From a virus, in IMG/VR virus record IMGVR_UViG_3300008267_001162, positions 1-28,864 of that record: 28,864 bases of DNA, one strand, 5' to 3'. Each line of letters begins with the position of its first letter. Position 1 is the stretch's first letter. Under the pieces are notes generated by a model. The model ran no database searches. It was not told the origin of the DNA and saw only the letters and a list, made by a program, of their open reading frames with translations. This document shows positions 15,178-23,900 of this stretch, one piece after another. Made by a program: the position numbers and the translations under genes.

Positions 15178-15185
15178 TATAAATA
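15178..15185 (-). promoter_or_regulatory. TATTTATA box upstream of the tail sheath gene
   Basis: The minus strand reads ACATATTTATAACAAAACA, 22 bases before the ATG at 15155, inside the 50-base gap after the small coiled-coil gene. Confidence 0.5.
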
Positions 15186-15205
15186 TGTTAAGAATTTTCA
15201 AAATA

Positions 15206-15454
15206 CTATCGAGAGGTGAATTCACCTGTGGATAAATTTATATTCACATCACCATATTTTTGTTGTAACAAAACACCAATTTCTATTTCGGCCTTTTTAA
15301 TTTGTGATAACTCTTCGATTAATTGTTCTTTTTGAAGTTCAAGATCTTGAATATTAATTTCAATTACCCCAAACTTTTCGACCAATTCTCCTCGTTTATT
15401 ATTTAACTCTTGTAATTTAGATAACTCTTCTGGTGTTAGAACTTTATTTTCCAT
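15206..15454 (-). CDS. Small coiled-coil protein of unknown function
   Basis: The 82-residue product is almost entirely helical with heptad-like spacing of Leu and Ile from about residue 8 to 65 (for example EELSKLQELNNKRGELVEKF and ELQKEQLIEELSQIKKAEIE-type segments), then a short tail YGDVNINLSTGEF. No catalytic motif, signal peptide or cysteine is present. Its start overlaps the region just after the stop of the heptosyltransferase-like gene, so it may be co-translated. It lies directly before the sheath gene, which suggests a role in virion assembly, but the function is unknown. A TATTTATA-like word with one mismatch lies only three bases before its ATG and is not counted as a promoter. 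Confidence 0.65.
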   Translation of the reverse strand: MENKVLTPEELSKLQELNNKRGELVEKFGVIEINIQDLELQKEQLIEELSQIKKAEIEIGVLLQQKYGDVNINLSTGEFTSR

Positions 15455-15455
15455 G

Positions 15456-16667
15456 TTAATAAATATTCAAAATTTTATTAAGAGAATCAATTACTTGAGA
15501 AGGTTCAATTGTTTTTGTGCATTCAAAATGACGAGGAGTATTTTTATGATCTGGGCACCATTCCCAATCTCCTGGGTTTAGCCAATGGCGATTAAAACAT
15601 CCTTTACATGTTTGAGGATTTTTAGGAAATATTCTTTCACAATCTTGCATTTCAGTATATGGATAACTAAATCCTGAAATTAATACTGTTGGTGTGCCTA
15701 TTGCCCATGATAACCAACTCAATCCACTACCTAAACCAATAAATGCTTTAGCATCACGAATATCTACCATTCTATCTTCTAAAGGTACATCAAATCCAGT
15801 TTTATCAATAACTCGTTCTAAAGTACCACCTAATTTAGAATCATGCCATCCATCTCCTAAAGGTTCACCTGTAATCATTGCTACTTTATAACCTTTATCA
15901 TTTAAATAATCAATAACTGTTTGCCATCCTCCTGGATACATCCAATATTTAGCGTGTGCTGACGCATGAGGGGCAATTACAACATAATCTCCATCGATAT
16001 TTGTTTTTTGTTGAGGTAAATTAATTTTTGGTTTTACCTCTCTATATTTCATCCCTAATATTTCAGTTGCTGTTTGTTGTAAAGGATATTTTTTAAAATC
16101 AATAGGAGTCTTATCAAATACTATTTTTTTATCTTTATAAAACCATCCTACACTAAACATAGCATATAAATTAGTTACTTGATCTCCTGGTTTTACAAAT
16201 TGTAATTCAGGGTATTGTCCTTGAAACCATTCATTATGAAATGTAGAGCATACTACTTCACAGTCATTTTCTTTTCTAAATTCATCTATAAGGGGAAACC
16301 ATGCTAATGTATCTCCTAAAGCTGAACTTTCTAAATGAATATAAACTCTTTTACCTCTAGGATTAAATAAATGTTCAAACATTTTATATCCTGTTTCTTT
16401 ATCATATACTTCAATACGCCATTTAACTAAATATTTTATATTAGCACGAGTCCACATATTGTTACTAATGCTAGTTTCGTATAAAACTCGATTAGTTTTA
16501 GTATTAATAAATTTAATAAGATATTCTTTTTCTAAAGGTCCCAAAATTTCTATAAAGGGACCATCTAAAAAGTGAATATTAAAAACATTTTCAGGATCTT
16601 TACTAGGTATCCTTAATATTTCAACATTAGAGTATTCTTTAATTAAAACTTCTTTCATGATTTCCAA
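15456..16667 (-). CDS. TibC/AAH-like protein O-heptosyltransferase (GT9-type)
   Basis: A 403-residue glycosyltransferase with a beta-rich N-terminal domain (about 1-105), then a GT-B fold of the heptosyltransferase type. The motif HLESSALGDTLAWFP puts Asp119 where TibC and related enzymes have their catalytic Asp. VVIAPHASAHAKYWMYPGGW and DAKAFIGLGSGLSWLSWAIG match the nucleotide-sugar domain. The C-terminus has four cysteines, TCKGC (354, 357), WCP (371) and FEC (383), like the iron-binding cysteine set of the autotransporter heptosyltransferases TibC and AAH. Those enzymes add ADP-heptose-derived sugars to Ser side chains of adhesins. It overlaps the methyltransferase gene by 13 bases, the last of four sugar genes. 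The inferred substrate is a phage structural protein, most likely the adjacent Thr/Ser-rich fibre. Sugar donor and target are not shown by sequence. Confidence 0.8.
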   Translation of the reverse strand: MEIMKEVLIKEYSNVEILRIPSKDPENVFNIHFLDGPFIEILGPLEKEYLIKFINTKTNRVLYETSISNNMWTRANIKYLVKWRIEVYDKETGYKMFEHLFNPRGKRVYIHLESSALGDTLAWFPLIDEFRKENDCEVVCSTFHNEWFQGQYPELQFVKPGDQVTNLYAMFSVGWFYKDKKIVFDKTPIDFKKYPLQQTATEILGMKYREVKPKINLPQQKTNIDGDYVVIAPHASAHAKYWMYPGGWQTVIDYLNDKGYKVAMITGEPLGDGWHDSKLGGTLERVIDKTGFDVPLEDRMVDIRDAKAFIGLGSGLSWLSWAIGTPTVLISGFSYPYTEMQDCERIFPKNPQTCKGCFNRHWLNPGDWEWCPDHKNTPRHFECTKTIEPSQVIDSLNKILNIY

Positions 16668-17341
16668 TAATATATAAAACTTTGATAATAACCAAGTGAA
16701 ATAAAATGATTATTAAAACCTTTATCGGCAAAGAATGTAACAAATTTTAATCGTTCTGCATCTCTTTGTTCATCTGTTAAGGTTTCTACATCTTCATGAT
16801 ATTCAAAAAATATCTTTTGTATTTTATCCCACGTGATTTGACTTACATTTTCAAAAACATATTTTTCATGGCCTTCAATATCACATTTTAAGTAATCTAC
16901 TTTTGTAAGGTTGTGTTTTGAAAAAAATTCATCTAATGTAATACATTGTATAGGTTGAGTTTCCCACCAATTAGGCCATCTTGGAATATCAATGTATCCT
17001 TTTTCAGATCCAATAGCTACATTATCTACAATCCAATTATAGTTTTTATTTTTATTTAATGCTTCAAATACTCCTGGATCTGGTTCAACACAATATATTT
17101 TAGAACAACCTTTAGATTCTGCTCTAATAGCAGACATACCAATGTTTGCTCCTAAATCTAAATAAATATCCCCACATTGCATTCCAGGACCATAAGCATT
17201 TAATTCATCATGAATTAAATTTCCATAAGCCATTGATCCTTCCCAACCATATCTTTCTCCGATTTCATTAATGTTGCCGGATGTATCCCATGTTGAGATA
17301 TCAATCATTCGATTATCTTTTGTATAAAATTTAGTGCGCAT
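16655..17341 (-). CDS. FkbM-type SAM-dependent methyltransferase
   Basis: The 228-residue product has the FkbM family layout: SAM-binding motif I at YLDLGANIGMSAIRA (about 60-74), the acidic end of strand 2 at YCVEPDPGVFEAL (83-95), the FkbM motif ITLDEFF (134-140), and VDYLKCDIEGHEKYVFE (148-164) with the conserved D-I-E-G-H-E. Members of this family O-methylate sugars or small molecules. It overlaps the upstream glycosyltransferase by 11 bases and the downstream heptosyltransferase by 13, so the three are translationally coupled. The likely job is to O-methylate a sugar placed by the neighbouring transferases, a cap seen in other surface glycans. The substrate is inferred from context. Confidence 0.85.
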   Translation of the reverse strand: MRTKFYTKDNRMIDISTWDTSGNINEIGERYGWEGSMAYGNLIHDELNAYGPGMQCGDIYLDLGANIGMSAIRAESKGCSKIYCVEPDPGVFEALNKNKNYNWIVDNVAIGSEKGYIDIPRWPNWWETQPIQCITLDEFFSKHNLTKVDYLKCDIEGHEKYVFENVSQITWDKIQKIFFEYHEDVETLTDEQRDAERLKFVTFFADKGFNNHFISLGYYQSFIYYWKS

Positions 17342-18278
17342 ATTCGTTAAATAATTTTAATAAGTCTCTTGAACGGTTTAACCATGATAATTCTTGTGAT
17401 GTGTTTAATGAACGTTTTCTATAATCATCGTATTCATTAATAATTGTATCTAAACCTCGTAACATTTCTTTTAAGTTTCGAGGTGATCTCCATAATCCAT
17501 GAAACGTAGTTTCCATTTCTATCCATCCTAATATTGGCAAACCACAAGCAGCTGCTTCTAATAATGTAAGATTAGGATGTCCGGCTTCCAACTCTGAGGG
17601 ATGAAGAAATATAGTATGTGATGTGTAAAGTTGTCTTAATTGTTCATTTGAGGGTTCCCACATCATTGTTAATTTGGGATAACCTTTAACCCAAGGATTA
17701 TCATTAAGCCAATTTTCATTATTTTTAGGTCCAGCAATTGTAATAGGTAAATTACGAGACATTGCTACTTGTACTCCTAATCCAAATCCTTTTCTATCAT
17801 AAGCATCATATCCACCTAAACCATTATTTGCTAACATAAGCAAATTATGATTTATAGGATAATTTTCATTTGGATAAAAGGAATGTGTATCTACACCGTG
17901 TGAAAAATAATATACATTTGGTAAATCAAAATAATCAACTAAATAACGAGCAGGTACTAATGAAAAAATAGATTTTTCCATTGCCTCTCTATTTTCTTTA
18001 TAATTAAATGAATCTTTTCCATGATGATAAGCATGATGATCATGATGTTGAAAAATGTAAGGAATATCTCTTTCAGCTAACATTAATGCTAGATTAGCTA
18101 CATGAACCATTACAATATCATATTCTCCTTTTTGAATATCAGCACACCATTTAATATCAACTTCGTGTCCTAATTCTTTAAGATTACAAGTAAATTCCCA
18201 TACAATTTTTTCAATAGCTCCCCAAGCTGGAGGAGGGATAGGAATACCGCAACCTGGATTTACTTGGCAAATTTTCAT
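17331..18278 (-). CDS. GT4-like glycosyltransferase
   Basis: A 315-residue GT-B enzyme. The N-terminal domain starts MKICQVNPGCGIPIPPPAWG with the Gly-rich acceptor loop and helix GAIEKIVWEF typical of GT4. The C-terminal donor-binding region has IFLHPSELEAGHPNLTLLEA with Glu231 and Glu241, followed by AAACGLPIL. The spacing between the two Glu is x9 instead of the usual x7. Several His-rich turns (HHDHHAYHH, 79-86) are unusual. The gene starts within the last four bases of the upstream 663-residue transferase (ATGA overlap) and overlaps the methyltransferase gene, so it belongs to the sugar cassette. Donor and acceptor are unknown; a chain-extending role after protein-linked sugar addition is possible. 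Confidence 0.82.
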   Translation of the reverse strand: MKICQVNPGCGIPIPPPAWGAIEKIVWEFTCNLKELGHEVDIKWCADIQKGEYDIVMVHVANLALMLAERDIPYIFQHHDHHAYHHGKDSFNYKENREAMEKSIFSLVPARYLVDYFDLPNVYYFSHGVDTHSFYPNENYPINHNLLMLANNGLGGYDAYDRKGFGLGVQVAMSRNLPITIAGPKNNENWLNDNPWVKGYPKLTMMWEPSNEQLRQLYTSHTIFLHPSELEAGHPNLTLLEAAACGLPILGWIEMETTFHGLWRSPRNLKEMLRGLDTIINEYDDYRKRSLNTSQELSWLNRSRDLLKLFNEYAH

Positions 18279-20266
18279 AAAACTTTTTCTAAAAATCCGT
18301 TTAATTGTAATTTATTATCTATATACTCTTGATTTATAGTAATTACTTTTTTGTTTAAAAGTTTATTATTTTGACAATCATAAAAATCAAAAGTTAATGT
18401 AATTTCTTTTCCATTAAATTGATATAATCTATACCAAGCAAATTTGCGAGTAATATTAATATCTTCACTAAAAATTTCTTCACCTTCTTCTATAGCTTTT
18501 ACAACTAAAAGTCTATTATCTACTTCATTTGAATTTTGATAATAAATGGCAAAATTATTTTCAACATTTGTTGGTAAAACAGTAACATATTCTATACGAG
18601 AAAAATTATTATGTTTAAAATTTTCACTAACTAATTTATCCCAATTTTCTGCTGACTCTACGTGGATTTGATTCCTAAAAGGTTGTAGAGCATAATAAAA
18701 TATATTTTCATATCCATTAGATAAACTACCTACTTTATGTTTTAAATTATCATATTGAGTAGAAGTAGATATAAATTCATGAGTTTGAAAAAATAAATCT
18801 GTTTGAATACCTACAAAAAAAGTACTACTTACTTTACCTTCTGAATATTCTCGTTCATCAACAAATGCTCTTTTTTTATTTAGTCTAAAAGAAACATCGT
18901 TTATAAATTCAGGATTAGTTAAAATATAGTCGTAATTAATAAAAAATAATTTTTTAATTCCTATATTTTTTGCTAATGAAGCCGCATTATAATAATTTGT
19001 ATAAACAGCAGGACCATGGTAAACATCATTATCTTCACCACGTAAAAGAGTAGTTACTTTAAAATGACCATAATCAACCCAACAATGATGGTAAAAATCA
19101 TGTTTAGTTAAAAGATTATTTTTATCATAAACACAATAATCAACTAATTCTTGTAATTCTTCAGGAATAGGAACATGAGAAGTTAATATAATTTTTCTTC
19201 CAGTTTGTTTAAAAGATTCAATACATTCTTTTGTAGAGTCTATTACACTTTGTTGAACAGGATATGTAGAAATTATAACTGCTTCTTCTTCAATATTAAT
19301 TGTTTCTTCTACCTCAAGAGTTTTTTTAATTAATTCACAATTATTTTCAAAATTATCAAATTCAAGATAATTTACACCTTCAAATTTATCAAAATAATTT
19401 TGGTAAACATTTAAGTTATAAATTAAAGTAGGGATTTGATTTGAAATTGCCTCACGAATAACTAAAGGCATAGTTTCTTTATCATTATATGTTCCTCTTG
19501 ATGTAAATAAAAACAAATCCATTGCCTGATAAAAAGCATCTACATCTGTACGTTCATTCCACCATGTTAAATTAGGAGGAGTATCTTGTTCTAATGGTTC
19601 CCAATACCATCTAAAATTGTCTGCTCTATTACCTAAACTATGAAACTCATATTCAGGAAGTGCACGAGCATATTCAAAAAATTCTTTTTGATTTTTACGA
19701 GAAGTGTATAGGCCAACGTGTAATACGTGTCTTTTAGTTGGATCTAACTGTAGTTTACGCAATGCCTCATCACGATTGGGGCGATCAACATATTCAATAG
19801 GATATTCAACTAATACGCTTGGTATACTGATATTTTTGTATTGATTTATCTGCCAATTTGAAACAAACATAAATTTATCTGGGAAGAATTTTTTATGTTC
19901 TATATTAAAAGATGAATCGTGAGATGTTTCTACGATTTTATAATTTCTATCAGTTTTGTATAGTTTTTTAGCTACATCAAAATCCATATAGAATTCAGGA
20001 ATTTCTTCTGTGTGAACTATATCAGGTTGAACACGATTGATTATATCAATCAGTTCCATTTTATTTTCCCCTAATGTAAAAAATTTATCAGTATCAACTA
20101 ATTTTTTAACTTTATTTCTTGTAACTACAAGAACACCACCAGTACAATCAACCCATTCTACAAGATAAATCTCATAGGTATCTTTAAGTAATTCTATTTT
20201 TTTGGTTAAATATTGTGGGAGCCCACCAGTTGATAAATGTGGAGCAATAAATAACAATTTTTGCAT
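18275..20266 (-). CDS. Multidomain glycosyltransferase with extra C-terminal domains
   Basis: A 663-residue protein. Residues 1-310 form a GT4-like GT-B unit: MQKLLFIAPHLSTGGLPQYL, then HVLHVGLYTSRKNQKEFFEY at about 180, and LFLFTSRGTYNDKETMPLVI with REAISNQIPTLIY. Residues about 330-560 form a second domain beginning AVIISTYPVQQSVIDSTKEC, with DFYHHCWVDYGHFKVTTLLR and GIKKLFFINYDYILTNP, which may be a second glycosyltransferase-like (GT-A) domain. The last 100 residues are strand-rich and could bind sugar or protein. It opens the sugar cassette, with a TATTTATA box 14 bases upstream inside an inverted repeat. The enzyme may build a disaccharide or act as both initiating and extending transferase; this is inference. 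Confidence 0.72.
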   Translation of the reverse strand: MQKLLFIAPHLSTGGLPQYLTKKIELLKDTYEIYLVEWVDCTGGVLVVTRNKVKKLVDTDKFFTLGENKMELIDIINRVQPDIVHTEEIPEFYMDFDVAKKLYKTDRNYKIVETSHDSSFNIEHKKFFPDKFMFVSNWQINQYKNISIPSVLVEYPIEYVDRPNRDEALRKLQLDPTKRHVLHVGLYTSRKNQKEFFEYARALPEYEFHSLGNRADNFRWYWEPLEQDTPPNLTWWNERTDVDAFYQAMDLFLFTSRGTYNDKETMPLVIREAISNQIPTLIYNLNVYQNYFDKFEGVNYLEFDNFENNCELIKKTLEVEETINIEEEAVIISTYPVQQSVIDSTKECIESFKQTGRKIILTSHVPIPEELQELVDYCVYDKNNLLTKHDFYHHCWVDYGHFKVTTLLRGEDNDVYHGPAVYTNYYNAASLAKNIGIKKLFFINYDYILTNPEFINDVSFRLNKKRAFVDEREYSEGKVSSTFFVGIQTDLFFQTHEFISTSTQYDNLKHKVGSLSNGYENIFYYALQPFRNQIHVESAENWDKLVSENFKHNNFSRIEYVTVLPTNVENNFAIYYQNSNEVDNRLLVVKAIEEGEEIFSEDINITRKFAWYRLYQFNGKEITLTFDFYDCQNNKLLNKKVITINQEYIDNKLQLNGFLEKVL

Positions 20267-20302
20267 AACAATGTATTTCCTATAAATATAAGAAACATTG
20301 TT
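20267..20302 (-). repeat. Inverted repeat flanking the TATTTATA box before the sugar cassette
   Basis: An 8-bp perfect inverted repeat (AACAATGT / ACATTGTT) brackets about 20 bases that contain TATTTATA. One arm touches the start codon at 20266. It could be an operator for a dimeric regulator or a hairpin masking the translation start of the first sugar gene. Confidence 0.4.
20281..20288 (-). promoter_or_regulatory. TATTTATA box upstream of the glycosyltransferase cassette
   Basis: The minus strand reads CTTATATTTATAGGAAATA, ending 14 bases before the ATG at 20266. It is the only box in front of the sugar genes, so all four could be expressed as one late unit. Confidence 0.5.
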
Positions 20303-20323
20303 TAAAATTCCAAATTTAAATAA

Positions 20324-20983
20324 TTAATTTATATAAACTTCGTGATATGAACCTGTATATCCTATACTATTTCTAGTAGATTCAGTAGACCCCATAGTAT
20401 AGTCATATTCATTAGGAGCAGGACCTGGGTTTACGGGGAAACCACCTAAAACTAAATTTCCATTAATGTAGTAATCTCCAGTACCTCCAGGATAAAATGG
20501 AGGTGTTGTAATAGTTAATTTCCAATATAGTACCTCAATTAAGGGGATTGATGTTGTAAGTCCTTGGAAAGTTGAAGGACCATAAGTTGTTGTTGAACCT
20601 AATGGTCCTGTGTTTCCTCCTAGATAATTATAAGTTAAATTATCATCATAAAGAGTTACATCAATGTTATCAATATCACCGGCACTTTGATTATCAGCGT
20701 ATAATGTTACATCAAAATCTGGAAGAGTTCCATAAAAGTAAGTTTTATTCCTATAACTACCAAAATTAGGAGATGAATCTACAGGGATTTGAAATATTCT
20801 ATTATTACCTAATGTACTTCCATAAGCACCCCAACCATTAAAACTGTTACCTGATGAACCATTAGGTCCATCAAAATAACTATCACGAGCTAAACGTCCC
20901 CATAAAGTAGCACTTCCTGGGGTACTACCATTTGCTTCAGAATATATGTCACCAAATGATATAGGAGATGAAGGTGTTGCCAT
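20324..20983 (-). CDS. Small Gly/Tyr/Asp-rich structural protein, possible fibre tip or fibre partner
   Basis: The 219-residue product starts MATPSSPISFGDIYSEANGS, an opening like that of many phage tail-associated proteins from Bacteroidota-type phages, and ends with strand-rich Gly/Tyr/Thr sequence (YDYTMGSTESTRNSIGYTGS). It contains a near-repeat, DFDVTLYADNQ and NIDVTLYDDNL, near residues 88-116. No membrane segment, signal peptide or cysteine is present. It begins two bases after the stop of the giant fibre gene, the usual place for a fibre adhesin or fibre-specific chaperone. Either role is possible and neither is proven. Confidence 0.6.
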   Translation of the reverse strand: MATPSSPISFGDIYSEANGSTPGSATLWGRLARDSYFDGPNGSSGNSFNGWGAYGSTLGNNRIFQIPVDSSPNFGSYRNKTYFYGTLPDFDVTLYADNQSAGDIDNIDVTLYDDNLTYNYLGGNTGPLGSTTTYGPSTFQGLTTSIPLIEVLYWKLTITTPPFYPGGTGDYYINGNLVLGGFPVNPGPAPNEYDYTMGSTESTRNSIGYTGSYHEVYIN

Positions 20984-20985
20984 AA

Positions 20986-23900
20986 TTATTTATTTACTTT
21001 AGCTTCTAATTCTTTAACTTTATCATTTAATTCTTTAATAGCTTCAATTAATAGAGCATTTAAGTTACCATATGCTACTGATTTCATACCTGTTCTAGCA
21101 TCTGTATGTACTACTTCTGGAAGTACTACTTCTACTTCTTGAGCAATAACACCCGCGTGTCTGTGTTGATTATCTTCATCACCATCTAATCTTATAAATG
21201 TTACACCAGCTATTTGACTAATTTTATCAAGTGCATTTGGTATTACTTGAATATCACCTTTAATTCTTCTATCAGAGAATGCTTGAATATCATCTGATGC
21301 GTAGATAGATATACCACTTACGTTACCATTTACGTGTAATTTGTAAGATGGAGATGTTGTGCTAATACCTAATCTATCATTTGTATTATCAACGTATAAG
21401 AAGTCGGTACTTTGAACTGTAGTTGCGTTAACAGTGTATATTAAGTAGTTAGGTTGGTTGTTAAATGTACCACCACTAATACCTGAAGTACCACCTGTAG
21501 TAGATAAACCTGATGTTGTAGCTAAACCAGAAGTACCAAAGCTACCGCTTGTACCTGAAGTACCACTTGTTGAACTTAAACCACTTGCACCTGCATTACC
21601 TGATGTACCTGATGAACCTGTTGAACCTGAAGTTCCTGAAGTTCTTGATAAACCAGAAGCACCCGCATTACCTGATGTACCTGATGAACCATTAGTTCCA
21701 CTTGTACCTGATGTACCTGATGCTGAACTTTGACCTCCTGTTCTTGCAGCACCTGTTGTACCTGATGTACCTGATGTACCTGATGTGAAGCTTGGTGTGC
21801 TACCACCTGCAGCTTGTGCGGCACCACTTGTACCTGATGTACCACTAGTACCACTAGTTTGTGATGCTGAACTTGAACCGGCTGTTTGAACAGCACCTGA
21901 AGTACCACTTGTACCACTTGTACCACTTGTTTGTGATGCTGAACTTGTACCTGCAGCTTGAACAGCTCCGTTTGTACCGCTTGTACCTGAAGTACCGCTT
22001 GTTTGTGATGCTGTACTTGTACCTGCATTTGTAGCAGCACCACTTGTACCTGTAGAACCTGAGGTTCCACTAGTACCTGATGTACCACTTGTACCACTTG
22101 CTGTACTTTGACCTGCAGTTCGTGCGGCACCTGTTGTACCTGAAGTACCTGATGTACCTGAAGTTTGGCTTGATGAGCTTGTACCTGCTGATTGAACAGC
22201 TCCTGATGTACCTGATGTACCACTTGTACCTGAAGTTTGTGATAATGAACTTGAACCTGCATTTGCCGCCGCACCACTTGTACCTGTAGAACCTGATGTG
22301 CCACTTGTGCCACTTGTGCCACTTGTACCACTTGCTGTACTTTGACCTCCTGTTCTTGCAGCACCTGTTGTACCTGATGTACCTGATGTACCTGATGTAA
22401 AGCTTGGTGTACTACCACCTGCAGCTTGTGCTGCACCACTTGTACCTGATGTACCACTAGTACCTGAGGTTTGTGATGCTGTACTTGTACCTGCGTTTGC
22501 TGCCGCACCACTTGTACCTGATGAACCATTTGTACCTGAAGTACCTGATGTTGCACTTGCACCACTCACACCTGCGGCACCTGCTATACCTGAAGTACCT
22601 GAAACACCATTTGTGCCTGAAGTACCACTCGTACCTGAAGTACCTGATGCGGTGCTTGTACCAGAGTTTGTAGCTTGACCTGAAGTACCATTTGAACCAG
22701 TTGTTCCGCTTGTTCCGCTTGTTCCGCTAGTACCTGATGTTCTTGATAAACCAGAAGCACCAGCATTACCTGCTGTACCCGCGCTACCACTTGTACCACT
22801 AGTACCGCTTGTACCACTAGTTTGGCTTGCTGAACTTGTACCTGCAGTTCGTGCAGCACCTGATGTACCACTTGTTCCGCTTGTTCCTGAAGTACCTGAT
22901 GCTGTACTTAAGCCTGAAGTTGTAGCTAAACCACTTGTACCGAAACTACCGCTTGTACCTGATGTACCACTTGTTGAACTTATACCGCTTGCACCTGCGT
23001 TACCTGAAGTACCTGTTGAACCATTTGTACCTGATGTACCACTTGTTCCACTAGTACCTGAAGCACCTGCTGCACCTCCAGTACCTGCGCTACCATTTGT
23101 ACCTGATGTACCACTTGTACCTGAAGTTCTTGATAAACCTGATGCACCATCATTACCTGATGTGCCTGTTGAACCTGAAGTTCCTGAAGTACCTGATGTT
23201 CTACTATTTCCAGCAACACCTGCTGTACCTGCTGAACCGTTTGTACCTGAAGTGCCGCTTGTTCCTGAAGTTTGTGAAGCACCTGAAGCACCTGCTGTAC
23301 CCGCTGTACCAGCGCTACCACTTGTACCTGATGTACCGCTAGTACCTGATGTACCACTTGCTGTACTTTGACCTGAAGTTCTTGCTGCACCTGAAGTACC
23401 AGCACTACCGCTTGTACCTGAAGTACCTGCTGTACCTGCACTACCACTAGTACCACTAGTTCCACTTTCACCACTTATACCTGAAGCACCTGTTGCACCT
23501 GAAGTACCATTTGAACCAGTTGTACCTGATGTACCACTCGTACCTGAAGTTCCGCTTGTTGTGCTTAAACCTGAAGTTCTAGCTAAACCACTTGTACCAA
23601 AACTACCGCTAGTACCACTTGTACCACTTGTTGAACTTACACCACTTGCACCAGCATTACCAGATGTACCTGCACTACCATTAGTTCCGCTTGTACCTGA
23701 TGTGCCACTAGTACCTGCAGCACCTGCATTACCTGATGTACCTGCGCTACCATTAGTACCGCTAGTACCACTTGTACCACTTGTTCCTGAAGTTCTACTT
23801 AAACCTGATTGGCCTGCTGTACCTGCGGAACCATTAGTTCCACTTGTACCTGAAGTGCCTGATGTACCTGATGTACTTGAAATATTAGAACTACCTGCTG

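Noticed and set aside
9233-15185. Canonical T4 late promoters TATAAATA driving plus-strand transcription
   Set aside because: The word reads TATAAATA on the plus strand, but there are no plus-strand genes after it; its fixed placement just before minus-strand starts argues for a role in the minus orientation.
22567-22569. GTG as the start of a separate 527-residue fibre gene
   Set aside because: The same frame continues upstream without a stop as perfect Gly-X-Y repeat to 25617. The GTG is one Val codon in the array and has no start-region features.
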